NCBI RefSeq assembly: GCF_000420725.1
Contig: NZ_ATVM01000009.1
Location: 45,419 to 109,418 of the forward strand
Source of the DNA: Marinococcus halotolerans DSM 16375
GTDB lineage: Bacteria > Bacillota > Bacilli > Bacillales > Marinococcaceae
Direction of reading: 5' to 3'
DNA length: 64,000 nucleotides
Shown: positions 17,556 to 30,541 of the stretch, piece by piece
Position numbering within the stretch: the stretch's first letter is position 1
Layout: each line of letters starts with the position of its first letter
Translations under genes and position numbers: made by a program
Notes under the pieces: model-generated
What the model was told of the DNA's origin: nothing
Seen by the model: the letters and a program-made list of their open reading frames with translations, nothing else
Database searches by the model: none

Positions 17556-17846
17556 TTACTCCAGCACGGATGGTACTTTGACCAGGCCGTCTTTTTGGTC
17601 CGGAGCATTTTTTAATGCTTCCTCCCGGTCAAGCGATGGTTGAATAGTGTCTTCACGCAGTACGTTGTGAATATCCAGTACGTGGGATGTCGGCTCCACG
17701 TCAGTCGTATCAAGTTCATCGAGCTGTTCAGCAAAACCAATGATCGCATCAAGCTCTTCGGTCAGCTTTTCCACATCCTCGTCTGAAACAGAAAGTCGTG
17801 CCAGATGGGCCACGTGCTCCACGTCTTCTTTTGAAATATGAGCCAT
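17556..17846 (-). CDS. gatC: Asp-tRNA(Asn)/Glu-tRNA(Gln) amidotransferase subunit C
   Basis: A 96-residue belt subunit that wraps GatA and GatB and stabilises the complex. Family features: [21 protein letters not shown] at the start, [21 protein letters not shown], and [24 protein letters not shown] follows AAAGGAGGAAAAACTG. First gene of the gat operon; a promoter candidate lies just upstream, overlapping the camS terminator. Confidence 0.96.
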   Translation of the reverse strand: MAHISKEDVEHVAHLARLSVSDEDVEKLTEELDAIIGFAEQLDELDTTDVEPTSHVLDIHNVLREDTIQPSLDREEALKNAPDQKDGLVKVPSVLE

Positions 17847-17900
17847 CAGTTTTTCCTCCTTTAAATGCTTCTGTCGTTCTTCTGTCGTGACAATACTCTG

Positions 17901-17930
17901 ATCATATCAAAGAAAAAGGAAAGCGGGCAA
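17901..17930 (-). promoter_or_regulatory. Candidate gatCAB promoter
   Basis: On the minus strand TTGCCC (17925-17930) and TATGAT (17901-17906) are separated by 18 nt. The -35 element lies inside the camS terminator stem, so the two signals share DNA. Confidence 0.5.
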
Positions 17931-17940
17931 CTGTGCCCAC
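17911..17940 (-). terminator. Intrinsic terminator of camS
   Basis: On the minus strand GTGGGCA pairs with TGCCCGC (7 bp with one G-U, 4-nt loop; 17923-17929 with 17934-17940), then TTTCCTTTTTCTTT. Confidence 0.8.
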
Positions 17941-17956
17941 TTCCCGCGCTCACAAA

Positions 17957-19159
17957 TTACTCATTGTATACGTGAACGTACATATCTTCTCCCGGTTCTT
18001 TTGTAATTAACGCTTCCTGGCCGGCAGAGGAATTAATATTTACTTCAACTTCAAGACCGTCCGGAAAAATGTCTTCTGTTTTATCCGCCACGTGCTGGGT
18101 AAAGGCAATAATTTCTGTTTTACTGTAAAACTGAATTGGGATATCAATCGTCAGGCTGTCGAGTTCGCCGTTGACGTAATGACCCTCTCCAACCACACCG
18201 ACTGTAGTATCAAAAAAGCTGTTCACTTCATTACTAAACTCATCAAACATTTCGGAATCCGAACGGTTATTTTCCTCTGCTTCCGAGGACGGGAACAGAT
18301 AGTTTGATTCATTTAACTCATTCCAGTTTCCGGGTTCCTGTCCCGGATCAGCCATACCAGTGGCAATAAACGTTCCCGGCACGCTCGAATCCCGCGGCGC
18401 CTCCTGAAAGACAGTAAACATAATCGGTACTTCTTCAATCCGATCCGAATTCTCACGTTCATCGTTCCGCAGACGCTCGGTAATTTCTTCTGCAATACGC
18501 TGTGCATCCTCGAGAGCATTCTCTTCACTGATGGACTCCTCAAGCCACGGGCCGTATGTACCGTCTTCATATTCTTCGCGGAAGTAATATGTTTCATTCA
18601 TCGAAAGCCCGATGACAATACCGCCAAGCTCAAGGCCGTCGCTCCCCTCTTCCATATAATTATGTTCAAGCAGATTAGACATGGTTCTCGGCTCGCCGCG
18701 CTCGCGCTCCTCAAAGCCGTCTCCTTCACTGCCGGCAAGCGGCGGATTCAGCCCTCTCGGCCTCGTGGTCGATTCCCCGTCGCCTTCTTCGCCCTCCCGG
18801 AGCAGCCAGTTGTTTAACTCACTGCGTTCAATGAGCTGGCCTTCCCGGAAGTAATAGTTGTCCTGGCTGAACTCCTCCGAAGCAAGCTCCTGCATGCCTA
18901 TTTCCATCCGCTCAAGATCAAAGCGATTATAAACAATGGAATTGCTGAGTCCCCGGGATTCACCTGTGACATACTGGCCGTCGTCAGTGAGTACCGCCCG
19001 GTAGTACTCATCCAGACTTGGAATGCCGGCACTAAGCGACAAATCTTCTTCTGATTCCGGCTGAGAGTTCTCTGATTCAGATTCCTCCCCGCCAAACAAC
19101 CCGCACCCTGATAATGCAAACACGGAAGCAGCTATAATAAAGCCGGCTCTTTTCCGCAT
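17957..19159 (-). CDS. camS: CamS family sex-pheromone lipoprotein
   Basis: A 400-residue lipoprotein orthologous to B. subtilis YerH and staphylococcal CamS. The signal peptide ends in the lipobox ALSGC with lipidated C19, followed by a very acidic linker. The protein should be anchored on the outer face of the membrane. In staphylococci and enterococci the signal peptide of CamS relatives gives the cAM373 plasmid-transfer pheromone; here the matching hydrophobic core is FIIAASVFALSG. The cellular role of the mature protein is unknown. ATG follows GGAGGAAATGATATC. It follows ligA, as in B. subtilis. Confidence 0.92.
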   Translation of the reverse strand: MRKRAGFIIAASVFALSGCGLFGGEESESENSQPESEEDLSLSAGIPSLDEYYRAVLTDDGQYVTGESRGLSNSIVYNRFDLERMEIGMQELASEEFSQDNYYFREGQLIERSELNNWLLREGEEGDGESTTRPRGLNPPLAGSEGDGFEERERGEPRTMSNLLEHNYMEEGSDGLELGGIVIGLSMNETYYFREEYEDGTYGPWLEESISEENALEDAQRIAEEITERLRNDERENSDRIEEVPIMFTVFQEAPRDSSVPGTFIATGMADPGQEPGNWNELNESNYLFPSSEAEENNRSDSEMFDEFSNEVNSFFDTTVGVVGEGHYVNGELDSLTIDIPIQFYSKTEIIAFTQHVADKTEDIFPDGLEVEVNINSSAGQEALITKEPGEDMYVHVYNE

Positions 19160-19296
19160 GATATCATTTCCTCCATTCCCGGCGTTTCCTTCCAGTTATT
19201 TTCTCTCTTTTGTGTGTCCAGAGATTTACAGTTTTTCTTTCTACTCTCTATCTTAGAAGGTATGCCCGAGTGAAACAAGCTACTTTTATCTTCTTT

Positions 19297-23537
<4,241 letters not shown>

Positions 23538-23609
23538 GATGCCACCGCCTTTCATAAGTATTAAGGAACATATGTTCCTATTCAGTATACCGGATATTTG
23601 TGCTTCACG

Positions 23610-24296
23610 CTACGGTCTGACCGCCTTGACGGTCTGGACTGCTTTTTTAATGTCTTCATACACAATGTCTCCGACTACGATGGTGTCTGCGTAAGCAGCC
23701 ATTTCCGCTGCCTGGGCCTTCGAACGGATACCGCCGCCGTAAAAGAGCCTTGCTTCTTTTAACGTTCTGCGTGCTTCCTCCACCATACGCACATCGCCGT
23801 AAGTACCGCTGTATTCTATATAAAAAATCGGAAGATGAAACAGCCGGTCCGCCATCGCGGCGTAAGCTTCAATATCTTCGTCTGTTTGTTCCGTCATAGC
23901 CTCTGTTAACGCCGCTGCCTTAGCATCCGGATTTAAAATGCAGTACCCTTCTGCGAGCACTTCCTCCTGCTCGAGGGCCGGGCCCATTTCCTTCAGTGCC
24001 TGCTGATGCAGCCCGGTAATCCATCGTGCATCCCCGGCATTTAACACCGTTGGCACGAGGTAGCAGTCAAAGCCGGGCGTTACAGCCTCTATATTTGAGA
24101 TTTCAAGCGCACACGCGACCGGAAACCGCCGCACCCGGGCCAGAAGATTCAATGTGTTATCGAGGGTAACCCCGTCGCTACCCCCCACAATGACCGCGTC
24201 TGTTCCCGACTCACATATTTGTTCTAAATCTTCGTCGCTGATCGTCTTCGCGGGATCGAGCTTAAAGACATGTCTCCATTCCGAATATGATAGCAT
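23610..24296 (-). CDS. pcrB: Heptaprenylglyceryl phosphate synthase PcrB
   Basis: TIM-barrel prenyltransferase that joins heptaprenyl diphosphate to glycerol-1-phosphate. 228 residues. Family features: WRHVFKLDPAKTISDEDLEQI, VGGSDGVTLDN, CYLVPTVLNAGDARWITGLHQ, YIEYSGTYGD and LFYGGGIRSKAQAAEMAAYAD with VVGD. AAGGGAG lies upstream of ATG. It heads the pcrB-pcrA-ligA cluster and is separated from yerC by that gene's terminator, so it probably has its own promoter within 24297-24460. Confidence 0.95.
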   Translation of the reverse strand: MLSYSEWRHVFKLDPAKTISDEDLEQICESGTDAVIVGGSDGVTLDNTLNLLARVRRFPVACALEISNIEAVTPGFDCYLVPTVLNAGDARWITGLHQQALKEMGPALEQEEVLAEGYCILNPDAKAAALTEAMTEQTDEDIEAYAAMADRLFHLPIFYIEYSGTYGDVRMVEEARRTLKEARLFYGGGIRSKAQAAEMAAYADTIVVGDIVYEDIKKAVQTVKAVRP

Positions 24297-24462
24297 CCTG
24301 ACGTACTCCCTTTATGCAAATAGATAAGCTCACACAGGCTTTCATTTGAAGCTTCTAATACCTGAAACGGCCAAATACCCAGGGCCTTTCCGCTTTTTGT
24401 TCCTCAGTCTTTCATTATACCAAATCCACTGCCGTTACTAAATAAACTTATTCGGTTTCCCC

Positions 24463-24500
24463 CGCAAAAAAACTCCCATCCGGCAGGCCGGCGGGAGTTT
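24463..24500 (-). terminator. Intrinsic terminator of yerC
   Basis: On the minus strand AAACTCCC and GGGAGTTT (24493-24500 with 24470-24477) flank an inner GCCGGCCTGCCGG hairpin; TTTTTTTG follows. Confidence 0.85.
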
Positions 24501-24523
24501 TATACGCGTCTGTCTGTTACGCT

Positions 24524-24841
24524 CTATTGTGAGTCCTGTTCCTGTTTTTCATCATGCACACGGTCGAGAGTCATCTGGTAACTGTCGTTTCCATAATTCA
24601 GGCACCGTTTTACACGTGATATCGTCGCGGTGCTTGCACCGGTTTCCAATTCAATCTTGTGATACGTATATCCGTGCTGAAGCATTCTTGCTACTTCAAG
24701 CCGCTGGGCAAGTGATTGAATTTCATTAATCGTGCATAGATCGTCAAAAAATTCATAGCACTCATCGATATTTTTTAACGAAAGGATCGCCTGAAAGAGC
24801 TGATCGAGCTCTTTGCCCCTTAATTTGTCAATCTGCAACAC
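24524..24841 (-). CDS. yerC: YerC/YecD family TrpR-like regulator
   Basis: A 105-residue protein of the YerC/TrpR-related family. The Trp-repressor fold is indicated by LCTINEIQSLAQRLEVARML followed by the reading helices GYTYHKIELETGASTATISR and VKRCLNYG. Its target genes are unknown in most bacilli. Place upstream of pcrB and downstream of the yerA homologue is conserved with B. subtilis. AAGGAG lies before the ATG. A charged C-terminal tail (EKQEQDSQ) is dispensable-looking. Confidence 0.92.
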   Translation of the reverse strand: MLQIDKLRGKELDQLFQAILSLKNIDECYEFFDDLCTINEIQSLAQRLEVARMLQHGYTYHKIELETGASTATISRVKRCLNYGNDSYQMTLDRVHDEKQEQDSQ

Positions 24842-24898
24842 ACTACACTCCTTTTTGGCTACGTGACAGACGAAGGTATTTATTCATAAATCGACGCG

Positions 24899-24925
24899 CA
24901 AAACAGTTTCATCCAAGCTGAAACT
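24899..24925 (-). terminator. Weak hairpin terminator after the adenine deaminase-like gene
   Basis: On the minus strand AGTTTCA (24919-24925) pairs with TGAAACT (24905-24911), then GTTTTG. The stem is AT-rich and the T run is short, so termination may be partial. Confidence 0.4.
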
Positions 24926-24953
24926 AGCTGATATCAGTACCTGCTTTTACAGT

Positions 24954-26696
24954 TTAACGCATAATGGCAGGAAAGAGTACCATTTTTTTATGAACATCAT
25001 ATATGCCTTTTTGCGTAACCCTGATGTATGGGAGATGAGTCGCTGCAAAAAATAAGAGAGAATAAATCGGATCCTCATGCGGATAGCCCCGACTCTTCAG
25101 CGCATCCACCATTTTTTCATGCTCAACAATAACCTCTTCCATCGGCTTCGAGGACATCAGGCCGAAAATGTCCAGGGAGATATGCTCCACCACTTCCCCG
25201 TCCTCGACCAGAAAAATGCCGCCTTTATTTTTTATCAGCTCTTCGGCTGCTTTTTCCATGTCTTCCTTGTGCTTGCCGATCATAATAATATCGCCGTTGT
25301 TATTAAAGGAGGAGGCAAATCCGTCCACCCTGGTCGCAAATCCTTTTAATATCGTATTCACCCGCCAGTTTCCGTACCGGTCAATGACCATGAAAAAGGA
25401 TTCATCGTGGGTTTTCCACAGCTCATCATTGTTTGCTTCAATGCCGACGTGATAGGGCTTTAAAATAACGGAATTCATCAATTCAATTCCCATTGGCATC
25501 GAAAAGTGAAAGTCACTGTCCTTTAATTCCCAGTCAATTTCAAGCGGCGTGACGCCGTATTTCTCCCATTCAAACGGCTTTTTCGGATACAGGTTCGTTT
25601 CATCCTTGTACACCCACTGCCCTTTAGCAAGCACGGCTTCAGGCTTAGGCTCGCGCTTGTCCGATAAAATATTCAGGTGGGCAAGCCGCCCCGGTGCGAT
25701 CATGCCGATTAAATTGTCGAGGCCCAAATGAACCGCAGCGTTGTACGAACCCATTTCATATGCATCGATTTCGGGGACGCCTTTGTCCAGGCAAATTTGA
25801 ATGGTCCGGTCAATAACACCTTCCTTGTAAAAGGCAGGCGTAGATCCGTCGGTATTCAGTGTGAAACGGCGAAAGTCCGTAATTCCGGCTTCAAGCAGCC
25901 CTTCGATCATATCCGGAAGATCCGGGCGGATCGAAGAGTAGCGAAGCGAGGTAACAAGTCCCGCATCCAGCCGGCGCAGTGCTTCTTCTGCAGTCATCGC
26001 TTCGTGCTCGCCGTCCACGCCGAGTAGTGCCATCTGCGTAATCGTCGATACTGATGAACCCGGCAGATGGCCTTCTATCGGCTTATTAAGCTCCTTGGTA
26101 TACTGCATCCAGTGCAGGATCGTATCGTTGCCGGTCATTACTTTAGGCCACGAAGTCAGCTCTCCGCCCTGGACGACGAGCGGATGCTCCAGCCAGTCCT
26201 TCATGTTCGACGGCGAAAACCACCGGTCTTCTTCCTCAAGCTCCGTCTGGGAGTCATACCGGGCCCACCAGAACATGGATGTGGGAAGCTCCCCCAGGTC
26301 TTCAATGGCAGAGAGCGCCTGGTATTTTTCCATATTTAAAAACAAAAATAAATTGTCGTTCACAAGCGTCGTCGTTCCGCGTACAGACGCATACTCCGCC
26401 AACGTCTGCGGGCTGTACAGCTGGAACGGGTGGGCGTGCGGTTCAATATAACCTGGCACCACCCATTTTTCACTGCAGTCGACGATTTCTGAACCGTCTG
26501 TTTTCTCCGGCCATTCAGGCCCGGCGTACATAATACGGTCGTCATATATCCATATGTTTCCGCGCGTCCAGCTTTTTCGGGCACTATTTAAGTACGTTGC
26601 ATCTTTTAAAATAATTGAGGGAGCTGTTTCACCCCTCATCACGGAAAGATGCTCTCTCAATGTTGATTTGCTCCAATGATACAGCTTATTTGCCAT
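24954..26696 (-). CDS. Adenine deaminase-like amidohydrolase (YerA homologue)
   Basis: A 580-residue amidohydrolase-superfamily protein matching B. subtilis YerA, a paralogue of adenine deaminase AdeC. The metal-binding HxH motif is H87-A-H89 in PGYIEPHAHPF. Further matches are GHLPGSS, LGLDNLIGMIAPGRLAHLNIL and a C-terminal adenine-deaminase domain with INTILKGFATRVDGFASSFNNNGDIIMIG-type sequence. A purine substrate is inferred from family and from the pur operon upstream; YerA itself has no confirmed activity that I know of. ATG follows CAGGAGGAGAGATGTTTGA. The yerB gene that follows in B. subtilis is absent. Confidence 0.85.
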   Translation of the reverse strand: MANKLYHWSKSTLREHLSVMRGETAPSIILKDATYLNSARKSWTRGNIWIYDDRIMYAGPEWPEKTDGSEIVDCSEKWVVPGYIEPHAHPFQLYSPQTLAEYASVRGTTTLVNDNLFLFLNMEKYQALSAIEDLGELPTSMFWWARYDSQTELEEEDRWFSPSNMKDWLEHPLVVQGGELTSWPKVMTGNDTILHWMQYTKELNKPIEGHLPGSSVSTITQMALLGVDGEHEAMTAEEALRRLDAGLVTSLRYSSIRPDLPDMIEGLLEAGITDFRRFTLNTDGSTPAFYKEGVIDRTIQICLDKGVPEIDAYEMGSYNAAVHLGLDNLIGMIAPGRLAHLNILSDKREPKPEAVLAKGQWVYKDETNLYPKKPFEWEKYGVTPLEIDWELKDSDFHFSMPMGIELMNSVILKPYHVGIEANNDELWKTHDESFFMVIDRYGNWRVNTILKGFATRVDGFASSFNNNGDIIMIGKHKEDMEKAAEELIKNKGGIFLVEDGEVVEHISLDIFGLMSSKPMEEVIVEHEKMVDALKSRGYPHEDPIYSLLFFAATHLPYIRVTQKGIYDVHKKMVLFPAIMR

Positions 26697-27021
26697 TCAA
26701 ACATCTCTCCTCCTGCACACAGTTCGTTGCTCGATTTCATTTTCCCTATCATATCACAAATGTAAACGCTTTTTTATATTTTCAGGTGACAATTTTGAAA
26801 CGTTTTCCTTTTTTACAACTGTTTTCATATTTTCACAAAAAATAGTGAAACAGTTTTAGGTAATTGTCAGAATTCACTTAAAATTTTAGGAAATTTTATT
26901 GAAGAGGCGATAAAACTGTACTAATATTTTCATCCTGCTTATTGTAACAGACTCCTGCATGCAGGAAAAAGAAAATGGCAGGAAATATAACATAAAATTC
27001 ACATTTACTTTGCAAAATTCA
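26697..27021. other. AT-rich intergenic region upstream of the yerA homologue
   Basis: No gene is seen. On the minus strand a -10-like TATGAT lies at 26748-26753. AGCGTTTACA (complement of 26761-26770) gives a partial cre match with two mismatches, just upstream of that -10. The rest, 26776-27021, is low-complexity AT-rich sequence. Confidence 0.4.
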
Positions 27022-27057
27022 TAAAAAAACTGCTTCTGCTGACGGCAGAAACAGTTT
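27022..27057 (-). terminator. Intrinsic terminator of the pur operon
   Basis: On the minus strand AAACTGTTTCTGC pairs with GCAGAAGCAGTTT (13 bp, one mismatch, 5-nt loop; 27045-27057 with 27027-27039), then TTTTATG. It lies 10 bp after purD. Confidence 0.92.
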
Positions 27058-27066
27058 CCTTTTTCA

Positions 27067-28314
27067 CTATTGCAGCGCCCGAAAGCCAATATCGGTGCGG
27101 TAAAACAAATTATTCGTATCGAGTTCCTTCATTTTTTCATACACCTGTTTTTTCGCTTCTCCGAGAGTCGCAGCTTTTTCTGACAGCAGCAGCACCCGGC
27201 CGCCGCTGTTTACATATACGTCGTCCTTTTTTTCCACTCCCGCGAAAAAAAGAAGCGGGCTTTCCGGCACACGGGCGATGGGAAGGTTCTTTTCATAGCT
27301 TCCCGGATAGCCTTTAGAGGCGGCTACTACCCCGAGGACAGCTTCTTCTGACCATACAGGCTCTGGCTTTTCTCCGTCGAGGAGGGCTGTCAGAAGCTCC
27401 GCCAGGTCCGATTCAAGCCGGGGAAGCACGACCTGCGCTTCCGGATCGCCGAACCTTGCATTAAATTCAATCACCTTCGGCCCAGCAGATGTCATCATCA
27501 ATCCGGCATACAGGACACCAGTGAACGGCGCACCTTCCTGCACCAGGCCGGAGGCTGCCGGCTGGAGCACTTTTTCCACTGCTTCATCGATGTCTTTTTG
27601 TGTAAACTGAGGCACGGGGCTGTAGGCACCCATCCCTCCAGTGTTGGGACCTTCATCGTTATTATAGGCGCGTTTGTGGTCCTGCGCAGCCACCATCGGC
27701 ACCACCATTTCGCCGTGTACAAAAGCCATCAAAGACAACTCTTCACCCTCCAAAAACTCTTCAATGACTACTTCGGCCCCCGCTTTTCCGAACTTATGGT
27801 CTTTGAGCACTTCTTCAAGCGCCTGCAGCGCTTCTGCTTCGGTCATTGCCACGGTGACCCCTTTGCCGGCAGCCAGGCCGTCTGCTTTAATGACAATCGG
27901 CGCTCCCTGCCTGCGTACATAAGCTTCTGCTTCTTCGTATGCTGAAAACGAAGCATAGGCACCGGTTGGAATATGGTAGCGCTCCATGATTTCTTTCGCG
28001 TACGACTTACTTCCTTCAATCATAGCTGCTTTCTCGCCCGGACCGAATACACGCAGGCCCTCCTGCTCAAAACGGTCGGCAAGCCCTTGTAACAGAGGGG
28101 CTTCCGGTCCGATCACGGTCAGCTCCACCGCCTTTTCTTTCGCGAAGGCCACGAGGCTTTCCTGATCGGTTTCTGCTATGTTCACGCATTCTGCGTAATT
28201 CACCATACCGTCGTTGCCCGGTGCTGCATATACCCGGTCCACGCTTGCGCTTTTTGCAAAGGCATAAGCAAGGGCATGCTCGCGGCCCCCTGCTCCTACT
28301 ACTAAGACATTCAT
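27067..28314 (-). CDS. purD: Phosphoribosylamine-glycine ligase PurD
   Basis: ATP-grasp enzyme for the second step of purine synthesis (phosphoribosylamine plus glycine to GAR). Start MNVLVVGAGGREHALAYAFA at 28314 is chosen from CAGGAGGATGGCG upstream; 415 residues. Motifs: the N-terminal P loop, IKADGLAAGKGVTVAMT, EEFLEGEELSLMAFVHG, GGMGAYSP, and EFNARFGDPEAQVVLPRL. Last gene of the pur operon, separated from purH by an unusual terminator-like hairpin. Confidence 0.96.
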   Translation of the reverse strand: MNVLVVGAGGREHALAYAFAKSASVDRVYAAPGNDGMVNYAECVNIAETDQESLVAFAKEKAVELTVIGPEAPLLQGLADRFEQEGLRVFGPGEKAAMIEGSKSYAKEIMERYHIPTGAYASFSAYEEAEAYVRRQGAPIVIKADGLAAGKGVTVAMTEAEALQALEEVLKDHKFGKAGAEVVIEEFLEGEELSLMAFVHGEMVVPMVAAQDHKRAYNNDEGPNTGGMGAYSPVPQFTQKDIDEAVEKVLQPAASGLVQEGAPFTGVLYAGLMMTSAGPKVIEFNARFGDPEAQVVLPRLESDLAELLTALLDGEKPEPVWSEEAVLGVVAASKGYPGSYEKNLPIARVPESPLLFFAGVEKKDDVYVNSGGRVLLLSEKAATLGEAKKQVYEKMKELDTNNLFYRTDIGFRALQ

Positions 28315-28362
28315 CGCCATCCTCCTGTTCAAAAGCCGTAATATCTGCACCTCACCGGTTCC

Positions 28363-28398
28363 AAAGAAAAGCCCGGGAAACAAAATCCCGGGCTTTTC
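28363..28398 (-). terminator. Terminator-like hairpin between purH and purD
   Basis: A 13-bp perfect stem (28366-28378 with 28386-28398) with a GC core CCCGGG and 7-nt loop AACAAAA on plus. On the minus strand the 3' arm ends GGGCTTTTC and is followed by TTTGG. It sits 6 bp after the purH stop and 52 bp before the purD start, inside the operon. Confidence 0.75.
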
Positions 28399-28403
28399 GG
28401 ATC

Positions 28404-29936
28404 TTAATGCCTGAAATGGCGCATCCCGGTAAACACCATAGTGATACCCAGTTCATTGGCCCGGTCGATGGACTCCTGGTCCCGGATTGAGCCGCCCGGC
28501 TGGATAATCGCTGAAATACCTGCTTCCCCGGCGGTTTCCACCGTGTCCTGCATAGGGAAAAAGGCGTCGGAGCCAAGAGCACTGTTCGCCGCTTCCTCCC
28601 CGGCCTGATCAATAGCGATGCCGGCCGAGCCGACCCGGTTCATCTGCCCTGCGCCAATTCCGATCGTCTGGACATTTTTCGTCAATACAATCGCATTGGA
28701 TTTCACGTGCTTAACTACCTTCCAGGCAAGCTTCAAGTCCTCCCATTCCGCTTCTGTCGGCTCCCTTTCAGTTACCACCCGGACGTCCGCATCCAGAAAA
28801 CCTTTGGTGTCCTCGTCCTGTACAAGCAGGCCGCCGTGAATTGAAGTCAGCTGAGAGCGTGTCTCCGCCATTCCCTCGAGCGTTACTGTCAGCAGACGAA
28901 TATTTTTCTTTTGTGTCAGTAAATCAAGGGCTTCCTGCGAAAAGCTCGGTGCGATAACAATTTCAAGGAAGATCTCCTTCAGCTTCTCTGCGATGGCCTC
29001 TGTTACTTCGCCGTTAAACGCAACGATTCCCCCGAATATCGAGACCGGGTCTGCGGCATACGTTTTGTCGTAGGCTTCCTCGAGCGTTTCCCCAATCGCG
29101 ACCCCGCACGGATTCATGTGTTTAACAGCCACCGAGGCCGGGTGCGTGAATTCGCGGATCATACTGAGCGCTGCTTCGGCATCGTTAATATTATTATAGG
29201 ACAGCTCCTTGCCGTGCAGCTGGAAGGCATTTGCAATCGAGCTGAGCGGCCCGATTGGCTCCCGGTAAAAAGCTGCCTCCTGATGAGGGTTTTCGCCGTA
29301 GCGCAGATCCTGCTTTTTCTCATACGTCACGGTATACATTTCAGGATGCTTTTCGCCGGCTTCCCGGGTTAAATAATCCGCAATTAACGCGTCATAGGAA
29401 GCAGTGTGCCGGAAGACCTTGGCTGCAAGCTTTTTGTTCGTCTCCGCAGATACCGAGCCGCCGTCATTTAATTCTGTAAGCACAAGCTCGTAATCATCCG
29501 GATCTACCACAACTGTGACGTCTTCGAAGTTTTTCGCCGCTGCCCTAAGCATTGTCGGGCCGCCGATATCAATATTTTCAATGGCATCCTCAAACGACTT
29601 GTCCGGGTTTTCGATCGTTTTTTTGAACGGGTACAGATTTACGACTACCAGGTCAATTGGTTCAATGCCGTGCTCGTTCAGCTGAGCTGTATGGGCATCG
29701 TCGCTGCGGCGGGCAAGCAGTCCGCTATGTATGTTTGGATGCAGCGTCTTCACCCGTCCGTCAAGTATTTCCGGAAAGCCGGTAACGTCTGAAATACCCT
29801 TGATCTGCACACCGCTTTCCTCGAGTACGCGGCTCGTTCCTCCCGTCGAGATAATTTCAATTCCCTGCTTTTCAAGGCTTTTGGCCAGGGGTACAATCCC
29901 CTCTTTATCTGACACACTAATTAATGCTCGTTTCAT
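28404..29936 (-). CDS. purH: Bifunctional AICAR formyltransferase / IMP cyclohydrolase PurH
   Basis: Catalyses the last two steps to IMP. Start MKRALISVSDKEGIVPLAKS at 29936 follows ACGGAGGGAGCCAACCATTC; 510 residues. The N-terminal MGS-like IMP cyclohydrolase domain covers about residues 1-130 (STGGTSRVLEESG, DGRVKTLHPNIHSGLLARR). The C-terminal transformylase domain contains LRYGENPHQEAAFYR, KHMNPCGVAIG and DAFFPMQDTVETAGEAGI. Its start overlaps the purN stop as ATGA. Confidence 0.97.
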   Translation of the reverse strand: MKRALISVSDKEGIVPLAKSLEKQGIEIISTGGTSRVLEESGVQIKGISDVTGFPEILDGRVKTLHPNIHSGLLARRSDDAHTAQLNEHGIEPIDLVVVNLYPFKKTIENPDKSFEDAIENIDIGGPTMLRAAAKNFEDVTVVVDPDDYELVLTELNDGGSVSAETNKKLAAKVFRHTASYDALIADYLTREAGEKHPEMYTVTYEKKQDLRYGENPHQEAAFYREPIGPLSSIANAFQLHGKELSYNNINDAEAALSMIREFTHPASVAVKHMNPCGVAIGETLEEAYDKTYAADPVSIFGGIVAFNGEVTEAIAEKLKEIFLEIVIAPSFSQEALDLLTQKKNIRLLTVTLEGMAETRSQLTSIHGGLLVQDEDTKGFLDADVRVVTEREPTEAEWEDLKLAWKVVKHVKSNAIVLTKNVQTIGIGAGQMNRVGSAGIAIDQAGEEAANSALGSDAFFPMQDTVETAGEAGISAIIQPGGSIRDQESIDRANELGITMVFTGMRHFRH

Positions 29937-30541
29937 GAATGGTTGGCTCCCTCCGTATTGGTTTGTGCTGTTTTCAGGGGGCGGCTGATCCATTGCTGGA
30001 CAATTTCCGGGTAAAGCCGGTGTTCAACGGCCTGGATGCCGGCGGTGAGTGTTCCGAGCGAATCCGTATCCTTTACATACAGCGGCTCCTGCGCAATGAT
30101 GCTGCCGGTGTCCATGCCTTCATCAACGTAATGAACCGTGACACCGGTCACCTTTACTCCTGCGTCCCATGCCTGCCTGATGGCATCCTTTCCAGGAAAA
30201 GCCGGAAGCAGTGAAGGATGGACATTAATCATACGCCCACCGTATTCGCTAAGCAGTGTATCGCCGATTAACCGCATATAGCCGGCAAGCACGATCCGCT
30301 CCGCCCCTTTAGCATATAATTCCTTCACGATTTCAGTTTCAAACGCCGCCTTGTTCTCGTACTCCTTCGGTGAAAAAGCGAACACCGGGATGCCCTCTTC
30401 TTCGGCAAAGGCAACGACCGGCGCCTGCGGCTTATCACAGACAATCAGCACAAATTCCGCTTCGAGTCTCTCTTCCCGGGCTGCGCGGACCAGTGAACGG
30501 GCGTTCGACCCAGTACCAGAGGCAAATAAGGCGAGCTTCAT
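29933..30541 (-). CDS. purN: Phosphoribosylglycinamide formyltransferase PurN
   Basis: Folate-dependent GAR transformylase. Start [18 protein letters not shown] at 30541 is chosen because it overlaps the purM stop by one base (TGATG), in line with translational coupling; 202 residues. Catalytic Asn and His are in INVHPSLLPAFPG, catalytic Asp in HYVDEGMDTGSII. Overlaps purH by 4 bp. Confidence 0.95.
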   Translation of the reverse strand: MKLALFASGTGSNARSLVRAAREERLEAEFVLIVCDKPQAPVVAFAEEEGIPVFAFSPKEYENKAAFETEIVKELYAKGAERIVLAGYMRLIGDTLLSEYGGRMINVHPSLLPAFPGKDAIRQAWDAGVKVTGVTVHYVDEGMDTGSIIAQEPLYVKDTDSLGTLTAGIQAVEHRLYPEIVQQWISRPLKTAQTNTEGANHS

